The notes beneath the pieces were generated by a model. That model had not been told where the DNA came from, did no database searches, and worked only from the letters and a program-made list of their open reading frames with translations. Both the position numbers and the translations under genes were made by a program. A stretch of 64,000 nucleotides of DNA. Origin: Oceanobacillus_B kapialis (GTDB lineage: Bacteria > Bacillota > Bacilli > Bacillales > Amphibacillaceae). The DNA lies in the NCBI RefSeq assembly GCF_042685265.1, contig NZ_JBHUMX010000041.1; one strand, given 5' to 3'. How positions within the stretch are numbered: position 1 is the stretch's first letter; each line of letters begins with the position of its first letter. Shown in pieces: positions 59,163 to 64,000 of this stretch.

Positions 59163-59894
59163 TTGATAAATAGACGGTCATTAAAAGACACTCCTCTGGA
59201 AGAATTGATTACCGCTGTCCAAAGAGGGGACAAGTATATACAAAATTATCTTTTAAAGACTTATCAACCGTTTATTGCAAAATGTGTCTCCGAAGTCTGT
59301 AAACGATATATTGATCCTGAGAAGGATGATGAGTTTAGTATAGGTCTGTCTGCATTTAATGAGGCAATGATGTCTTATGCTTCAAATAAAGGTAGTTCCT
59401 TTTTATCTTTTGCTAAGTTGGTAGTGAAACGAAAGGTCATTGATTATATTCGTTATATGAAGAAACGTCCTGCATCCATATCACTTGACGAGACGTTCGA
59501 TGCTGAACAAATGGATAATCCATTAGAAATTTCTGCAGTCAAAAAAAGATATCAGGAAGAGCAGGATGCTTGGCATAGAAGAGAAGAAATTTTAGACTAT
59601 AAGGAGAAGCTCAAAGCTTATAAGCTAACATTGGATGAGTTAACGGAAGCCTCTCCCAAGCATAGGGACGCTCGTGATTCTGCTGTTAAGACGGCTAGAA
59701 CTTTGTTCGAAGATTCAGAGTTGCGCTCGTTTGTCTTTCATAAGAAGAAGCTCCCAATCAAACAATTGGTAAGAAAGGTTAATGTCAGTAAAAAGACAAT
59801 AGAGAGAAATCGCAAATTTATACTTGCTGTATTTATTGTTCTTGCTGAAGATTATTTATATCTAAAAGAATATCTTAAGGGGGTGGGTCAGTGA
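59163..59894 (+). CDS. sigI: RNA polymerase sigma factor SigI
   Basis: 243 aa from TTG (SD GGGGGTG). Sigma-70 region 2-like N-terminus (LITAVQRGDKYIQNYLLKTYQPFIAKCVSEVCKRYIDPEKDDEFSIGLSAFNEA) and VKRKVIDYIRYMKKRPASISLDE. The C-terminal SigI-specific domain has KLPIKQLVRKVNVSKKTIERNRKFILAVFIVL, a DNA-binding helix pair for -35 recognition. Heat/cell-envelope stress sigma factor. Overlaps rsgI by 4 nt (GTGA). Confidence 0.92.
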   Translation: MINRRSLKDTPLEELITAVQRGDKYIQNYLLKTYQPFIAKCVSEVCKRYIDPEKDDEFSIGLSAFNEAMMSYASNKGSSFLSFAKLVVKRKVIDYIRYMKKRPASISLDETFDAEQMDNPLEISAVKKRYQEEQDAWHRREEILDYKEKLKAYKLTLDELTEASPKHRDARDSAVKTARTLFEDSELRSFVFHKKKLPIKQLVRKVNVSKKTIERNRKFILAVFIVLAEDYLYLKEYLKGVGQ

Positions 59895-60646
59895 AAAAAG
59901 GAATTGTTATGGAGCACCGGGGTACATACACCATAGTCATGAAGAAAGACGGGACTTTCCATAAAGCTAAACCTGTAAAGCATATAGATATTGGGCAAGA
60001 GGTCACTTTTGAACTACAACAATCCAATAAGAGAAGTTTCGTTTACTTTCTGGAAAGAGCAAGAAAATTATCACGTCGGGTTTTTGTATTTGTTTGTTTT
60101 TTTATTCTATCTACAATTCCCGCATATTTCTTGCTGGCAAAAAACAAAGCATTTGCCTATGTTAGTATTGATATTAATCCTAGCTTTGAACTAAAAGTTG
60201 ACAATGGTTTGCTTGTCAAGTCAATTCGATTTGTAAACAATGATGCACGACGAATAGGCATGAGATTAAAGCAATATAAAAATAAACAAATGGAAACTGT
60301 GATTAGCCAGATCATGGCACAAAGTGAGCGATCAAATTTAGTTGGTGAGCAGAGAAATATGCTTATAGGAGTCAGCTTTCCTAATCAGCAGGATAAACAT
60401 AACAAGCTATTCAGTAGCTTAAATACCTTTTTACAACATGCTGAATGGAATGTAACGACATTTCAAATACCTGAGCAAATACGAAAGTCAGCTGCTAAAG
60501 CGGGGGTGCCGACATTCGAGAGGATCGTAAAAGAAATGAAACATCCCTCGGCAAAAAATTCTTCCGTTTCCCTGAATTTGAATGACGAAGAGAAAGCTAT
60601 TATTCATTCTTTTTATTTGGAAAAAAACCGTCTTTCAGAAGGGTAA
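59891..60646 (+). CDS. rsgI: Anti-sigma-I factor RsgI
   Basis: 251 aa from GTG overlapping the sigI stop. N-terminal RsgI_N domain (KKGIVMEHRGTYTIVMKKDGTFHKAK, ~1-50) binds SigI in the cytosol. One helix (~65-85, VFVFVCFFILSTIPAYFLLA) and an extracytoplasmic domain with AYVSIDINPSFELKVDNG, the conserved RsgI autoproteolytic-type motif (N-P in DINPS). The short C-terminus lacks carbohydrate-binding modules, as in Bacillus RsgI. Regulated intramembrane proteolysis would free SigI. Confidence 0.92.
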   Translation: MKKGIVMEHRGTYTIVMKKDGTFHKAKPVKHIDIGQEVTFELQQSNKRSFVYFLERARKLSRRVFVFVCFFILSTIPAYFLLAKNKAFAYVSIDINPSFELKVDNGLLVKSIRFVNNDARRIGMRLKQYKNKQMETVISQIMAQSERSNLVGEQRNMLIGVSFPNQQDKHNKLFSSLNTFLQHAEWNVTTFQIPEQIRKSAAKAGVPTFERIVKEMKHPSAKNSSVSLNLNDEEKAIIHSFYLEKNRLSEG

Positions 60647-60715
60647 AACAAGGAAAGAAAAATGAAAATTTTGACTTTATGTAAGTGAAGTTATCTATTG
60701 TGCATACCCATATAA

Positions 60716-60755
60716 TAAGGCTGTGATCCCTTTCATTAGGAATCACAGCCTTTTA
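60716..60755. terminator. Bidirectional terminator
   Basis: AAGGCTGTGATCCC-tttcatta-GGAATCACAGCCTTTT between convergent rsgI and yhdB. Confidence 0.9.
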
Positions 60756-60992
60756 CTATATCTCCATTATAGAAGCTGGTTCGGCCTTCATGGCATGATC
60801 CAAATAATACAGTAAGTTATCATGGGAAGACATAATTTTACTCTGGTCGAGTGAATAGTGATAAGCGTGTAAGAATAACTGGATTTTCTTTGAAAGCAAA
60901 TCATCCTTTGTACGAACCATTAGCACAAGCAGATCGTCCCATTGCCCCCACAGTGTATAATATAACGCTTTATCATAATCAGGAATTTCCAT
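60756..60992 (-). CDS. YhdB-like small protein
   Basis: 78 aa. DYDKALYYTLWGQWDDLLVLMVRTKDDLLSKKI then FLHAYHYSLD matches what I know of the Bacillus YhdB family (PF14148). Helical, cytosolic, function unknown. SD AAGGAGGGG 6 nt upstream. Convergent with rsgI and divergent from the yhcN-like gene. Confidence 0.75.
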   Translation of the reverse strand: MEIPDYDKALYYTLWGQWDDLLVLMVRTKDDLLSKKIQLFLHAYHYSLDQSKIMSSHDNLLYYLDHAMKAEPASIMEI

Positions 60993-61114
60993 TTATACCC
61001 CTCCTTAAATGTAAGGGTTATATTTATTGTCCCCGCATTTTATATATATTGTCTAAAACAAAAATGGTGTCACTGCCATATTAAGGTTCTTTATTCCTGG
61101 CATTTGTTTAAGAA

Positions 61115-61143
61115 GCATAAAGAAGAAAAAGTGTTACATACTA
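61115..61143 (+). promoter_or_regulatory. Sigma-G promoter of the YhcN-like gene
   Basis: GCATA (61115-61119)-N17-CATACTA (61137-61143) matches the sigma-G consensus in both boxes, 30 bp upstream of the start codon; consistent with forespore expression of a spore lipoprotein. Confidence 0.8.
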
Positions 61144-61172
61144 AGAACAAATGACAAGGAGGTAATACACAT

Positions 61173-61841
61173 ATGAAATGGAAATTAGCTAGTACAGTTG
61201 CTGTAATCACTTTAGCGCTTACAGGTTGTGGTACTGATAATGGAAACAATCAAGAAGATGCAGCAGGTAATAACAATGTAGAACAAACAAGATATAACAA
61301 TACAGGTGAAGGAATGAGTGGAGATCGCGATTATGAAATGGCAAGGGATTCAGAGCGTGATCAAAACCGAAATAATGCCAATGATCAACAAGATTATGAG
61401 GTATCTGAGAAAGCGGCAAAGAGGATTGCAAGTGAACTCGATGAAATTGACCAGGCCTATGTACTAACAACAGAAAACAACGCATACGTAGCAGCAGAAT
61501 TAAGTAATCAAAATGGTAAGAAGGGAAACAACGGTAATAACGGTGGAGATACAGCTGATAATGAGGGCATACAGAATACGGATACCTATGATAATGACAC
61601 AAATACTGGAAACGGAAACAGCAATGGTGGAGAGGTCACAGATGAAGTAAAAGAAAAGATAACCAAAATTGTGAAATCCGTCGATCAAGATATTGATAAT
61701 GTATACGTGTCCACTAATCCAGATTTTAGAGATTTAACTAATAATTACATTGATGATATGAACAATGGAGAACCCATTGAAGGATTCTTTGATCAATTTG
61801 GAACGATGATTGAACGTCTTTTCCCACAAAATAATCAATAA
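61173..61841 (+). CDS. YhcN/YlaJ-family spore lipoprotein
   Basis: 222 aa. Lipobox LTGC (Cys19) followed by Asn/Asp/Gln-rich low-complexity sequence. The YhcN domain starts at SEKAAKRIASELDEIDQAYVLTTENNAYVAAELS (BON-like) and continues with VTDEVKEKITKIVKSVDQDIDNVYVSTNPDF after an Asn/Gly-rich linker (~110-150). Spore inner-membrane lipoprotein that modulates germination or outgrowth in relatives. SD CAAGGAGG. Confidence 0.88.
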   Translation: MKWKLASTVAVITLALTGCGTDNGNNQEDAAGNNNVEQTRYNNTGEGMSGDRDYEMARDSERDQNRNNANDQQDYEVSEKAAKRIASELDEIDQAYVLTTENNAYVAAELSNQNGKKGNNGNNGGDTADNEGIQNTDTYDNDTNTGNGNSNGGEVTDEVKEKITKIVKSVDQDIDNVYVSTNPDFRDLTNNYIDDMNNGEPIEGFFDQFGTMIERLFPQNNQ

Positions 61842-61849
61842 AAATGCTG

Positions 61850-61882
61850 AAGAACTGCATCCAATCGGGTGCAGTTCTTTGC
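61850..61882 (+). terminator. Terminator after the YhcN-like gene
   Basis: AAGAACTGCAtccaatcgggTGCAGTTCTTT. Confidence 0.85.
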
Positions 61883-62238
61883 TTGAGCCAAAAAGGCCCC
61901 CAATGAATGGGAGCTTTACCCCACTCGCCTTGTCAACCTTATGCATTTCCTCCAGGTATCCCTGAACAACCCTTTTGTGTTTCATAATAAGTCGCAGCCA
62001 GCGCCCCTTCTGAATAAAATAACCTTATAAAATAGGTACTTTATCCCGCCTTAACTGGCAGTATAATCTCCGAAAGGAATTGTAAGGTCAAACTAACACT
62101 TGGTGTGGAAGGGTAACCTTCACCAAATGAAGTTTCACTTTATAAAAAAGGTAACATGTGATAGTGTTATACATATAATTCTTACTATACCAAGTGTAAT
62201 ACTATGGTTTAAAATATTGAAGAGGAGTTGTAGGGATT
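61883..62238. other. Intergenic region upstream of yrrT
   Basis: Contains repeat copy 3 (62051-62143) and, near 62160-62200, an AT-rich stretch (GTGTTATACATATAAT) that may be the yrrT promoter. A minus-strand open frame (61985 back to ~61886, KHKRVVQGYLEEMHKVDKAS...) has no family and runs through the terminator. No riboswitch seen. Confidence 0.4.
62051..62143 (-). repeat. AAAGTGAAACTT element, copy 3
   Basis: Complement reads ATAAAGTGAAACTTCATTTG-GTGAAGG-TTACCCTTCCACACC ... TACTGCCAGTTAA, with the same two end blocks as the copy at 738-835 and a diverged middle of similar length. Confidence 0.6.
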
Positions 62239-62877
62239 ATGGGGCGGGAATTTATTGAGATTTTTAATAATTGGGCGGATACCTATGATGCCAGTGTTTC
62301 TGGGAAAGATCCCCAATATGCTGCTGTATTTGCCAATTATGAAGATATTTTAGCAGAAGTTGTTCAAAAATCATCGGGAAATGTGGTGGAATTCGGTGTA
62401 GGGACAGGAAACCTTGCTGAAAAACTACTGGAGGAAGGGCACGAGGTAATAGGGATTGAGCCTTCCTTGGCAATGCGGGAAATTGCTGCAATAAAATTAC
62501 CTACGCTTACAGTGTTGGAGGGTGACTTTATTGATTACCCAGCATTCCCTTACGCTGTAGAAACAATTGTCAGTACGTATGCTTTTCACCATTTAACAGA
62601 CACAGAAAAGGATCAGGCAATCAAGCAATATTCTGCATTTTTGCCCGAAAAGGGGAAAATAGTTTTTGCGGACACAATGTTTAAGTCAGAAACAGAGAAG
62701 CTTAAAGCCATTGAAGCTGCAAAGAATCAAGAATTCTATAATTTAGCTGAGGACCTCGAAAGAGAATATTACACCACAATTCCGGTAATTCAAACTATTT
62801 TTAACACACACCAATTTGATGTAACATTTAAGCAAATGAATGATTTTGTTTGGCTGTTAACGGCTGAGCGGATTTAA
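62239..62877 (+). CDS. yrrT: SAM-dependent methyltransferase YrrT
   Basis: 212 aa, class-I methyltransferase: VVEFGVGTGNLAEKLLEEGHEVIGIEPS (motif I plus acidic end of beta 2), then LTVLEGDFIDYP and AFHHLTDTEKDQAI. Matches YrrT, the first gene of the methionine-to-cysteine operon in B. subtilis. SD GAGGAG. luxS follows 18 bp later and mccA 43 bp after that. Confidence 0.86.
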   Translation: MGREFIEIFNNWADTYDASVSGKDPQYAAVFANYEDILAEVVQKSSGNVVEFGVGTGNLAEKLLEEGHEVIGIEPSLAMREIAAIKLPTLTVLEGDFIDYPAFPYAVETIVSTYAFHHLTDTEKDQAIKQYSAFLPEKGKIVFADTMFKSETEKLKAIEAAKNQEFYNLAEDLEREYYTTIPVIQTIFNTHQFDVTFKQMNDFVWLLTAERI

Positions 62878-62895
62878 AAAAAGGGGATAGGTACA

Positions 62896-63357
62896 ATGAC
62901 TAAAAAAATGAATGTTGAAAGCTTTAATTTGGATCATACGAAAGTGAAAGCACCATACGTACGTCTAGTCGGCGTCACAGAAGGAGCCAATGGAGATAGT
63001 GTCTATAAGTATGATATTCGGTTTAAGCAACCGAATAAAGCACATATGGAAATGCCAGGACTTCATTCAATCGAGCATTTAATGGCAGAAAATATACGTA
63101 ATCATACGGACAGTGTTTTAGACATTGGGCCGATGGGCTGTCAAACAGGTTTTTATTTATCTGTGCTTAACCATGATAATTATGAAGAAATTTTAGATAC
63201 ATTAGAAAAGACCTTAAAGGATGTATTAGAGGCAGACGAAGTACCAGCATGCAACGAAGTGCAATGCGGCTGGGCAGCCAATCATAGTCTGGAAGGTGCA
63301 AAAGATATTGCTAGGAAGATGCTTTCCCATCGAAATGAATGGCATGAAGTATTCTAA
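62896..63357 (+). CDS. luxS: S-ribosylhomocysteine lyase
   Basis: 153 aa. Iron/zinc site HSIEHLMAENIR (two His with Glu) and a late Cys ligand in EVQCGWAANHS; catalytic Cys in GPMGCQTGFY. Splits S-ribosylhomocysteine into homocysteine and DPD (autoinducer-2 precursor). SD AAGGGGATAGG. It occupies the place of mtnN in the B. subtilis yrrT operon. Confidence 0.96.
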   Translation: MTKKMNVESFNLDHTKVKAPYVRLVGVTEGANGDSVYKYDIRFKQPNKAHMEMPGLHSIEHLMAENIRNHTDSVLDIGPMGCQTGFYLSVLNHDNYEEILDTLEKTLKDVLEADEVPACNEVQCGWAANHSLEGAKDIARKMLSHRNEWHEVF

Positions 63358-63400
63358 ATGATAGGCGGCTCCCCGCTAATGTAAAGGAAGGGGAAGAGAT

Positions 63401-64000
63401 GTGGCGGTATATAATTCCGTACAGGAACTAATTGGTAATACACCATTACTTGAATTGAAACATTTTTCTGTACCCCATGATGTAAGGATCTATGCCAAGC
63501 TGGAATTTATGAATCCAGGTGGCAGTGTGAAGGATCGTCTTGGGGTCTCTTTGATACAGGATGCGTTAGATAAAGGAGAATTAAAGCCTGGGGGCACCAT
63601 AATTGAACCAACTGCAGGGAATACAGGGATAGGCTTGGCGTTAGCTGCTATAGTGTATGATCTTAAGGTGATTTTTTGTGTGCCTGAGCATTTTAGTATA
63701 GAAAAGCAATCGATTATGAAAGCGCTCGGTGCTGACATTATATCAACCCCTCAGAAGGAAGGTATGATCGGCGCGATTAAAAAAGCAGAAGAGCTATCTA
63801 AAAAGGTGCCAAATAGCTTTTGTCCAGAGCAATTTTCTAATCCAGCTAATCCAGCAACGTACTATAGAACCTTAGCTCCAGAAATTTGGGAAGAGCTCGA
63901 TGGGAACGTCGATGTTTTTGTAGCTGGTGCAGGTTCATCTGGGACCTTTATGGGGAGTAGCCGGTTTTTCAAAGAAAAAAATCCACATATACGTGGGGCA
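63401..64000 (+). CDS. mccA: O-acetylserine-dependent cystathionine beta-synthase (partial)
   Basis: First 200 residues, cut by the window end. GTG 63401 with SD AAGGGGAAGAG. PLP beta-family: PLP Lys in NPGGSVKDRLG, PTAGNTGIGLA and AGAGSSGTFMG are visible. Context (yrrT-luxS-mccA) and the FXXE/YYRTLAPEIW region point to the YrhA/MccA enzyme of reverse trans-sulfuration rather than CysK, though CysK is closely related. Together with luxS it routes homocysteine toward cysteine. Confidence 0.85.
   Translation, partial: MAVYNSVQELIGNTPLLELKHFSVPHDVRIYAKLEFMNPGGSVKDRLGVSLIQDALDKGELKPGGTIIEPTAGNTGIGLALAAIVYDLKVIFCVPEHFSIEKQSIMKALGADIISTPQKEGMIGAIKKAEELSKKVPNSFCPEQFSNPANPATYYRTLAPEIWEELDGNVDVFVAGAGSSGTFMGSSRFFKEKNPHIRGA

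Noticed and set aside
61734..61985. 83-aa minus-strand ORF
   Set aside because: Passes through the yhcN terminator and the yhcN 3' end; no recognised family, although its first ~30 residues look coding-like.

Overview
The window looks like a chromosomal segment of a low-GC, endospore-forming Bacillaceae. It carries a gerA-gerB-gerC germinant-receptor operon, a YhcN-type spore lipoprotein with a near-consensus sigma-G promoter, sigI-rsgI, YhdB, and B. subtilis-like neighbourhoods (queG-yhbB-trmL, odhA-odhB, bmrC-bmrD, yrrT/luxS/mccA). The GGCTGGGACA-bounded intergenic repeats and overall gene set suggest the Oceanobacillus/Virgibacillus group, but the genus is an inference.

Layout. 0-2.7 kb: a partial MDR oxidoreductase, a frameshifted deoxyinosine DNA glycosylase, a small holin-like type I toxin locus missed by normal ORF cut-offs, a 21-bp minisatellite and a SAM hydroxide adenosyltransferase. 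2.8-4.1 kb: M20-family carbamoyl-amino-acid/allantoate hydrolase. 4.1-9.35 kb: histidine kinase, response regulator, ABC ATPase and two ABC-2 permeases in the same order as the linearmycin-resistance system LnrJKLMN. 9.7-13.7 kb: YhgE/Pip protein, DinB-like protein and an alpha/beta hydrolase. 13.7-14.4 kb: dispersed repeat copy 1 and an IS110-family transposase relic. 14.5-23.0 kb: argC-argJ-argB-argD-carA-carB operon behind a sigma-A promoter with an ARG box; argF is absent from its end. 23.2-29.4 kb: Rieske/FAD oxidoreductase, SpoIIAA-like protein and a run of small accessory genes (GNAT, TPR, VOC, cytidine deaminase-like, aminoglycoside nucleotidyltransferase-like, DUF2268 lipoprotein). 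29.4-36.1 kb: repeat copy 2, S9 peptidase, FlaR-like ATPase, NUDIX CoA pyrophosphatase, lipoprotein, CorA (apparent CTG start) and D-amino-acid transaminase.

36.3-41.1 kb: tRNA-Gly(TCC) preceded by a 153-bp duplication carrying its own 5' end, an ABC-class ATPase, queG, an amidase whose ribosome-binding site lies inside a terminator hairpin, and trmL; a 33-aa exported peptide gene lies on the opposite strand. 41.7-48.7 kb: odhAB, a nucleoside permease and a stand-alone murG. 48.7-52.5 kb: gerABC on the minus strand. 52.7-58.8 kb: small zinc-ribbon protein, a 28-codon leader ORF with alternative RNA hairpins and two tandem terminators, bmrC-bmrD, a membrane-anchored HtrA-like protease and a PRC-barrel protein. 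59.0-64.0 kb: sigI-rsgI, yhdB, yhcN, then yrrT-luxS-mccA (mccA cut by the window end).

The most interesting structure is the bmrCD leader (52,961-53,235): a sigma-A promoter, a 28-aa ORF, and four complementary segments that can form either an antiterminator or a terminator, followed by a second perfect terminator. It fits ribosome-mediated attenuation of a multidrug exporter. Other under-annotated elements are the holin-like toxin, the 33-aa peptide, the SD-in-terminator arrangement and the dispersed AAAGTGAAACTT repeat family.
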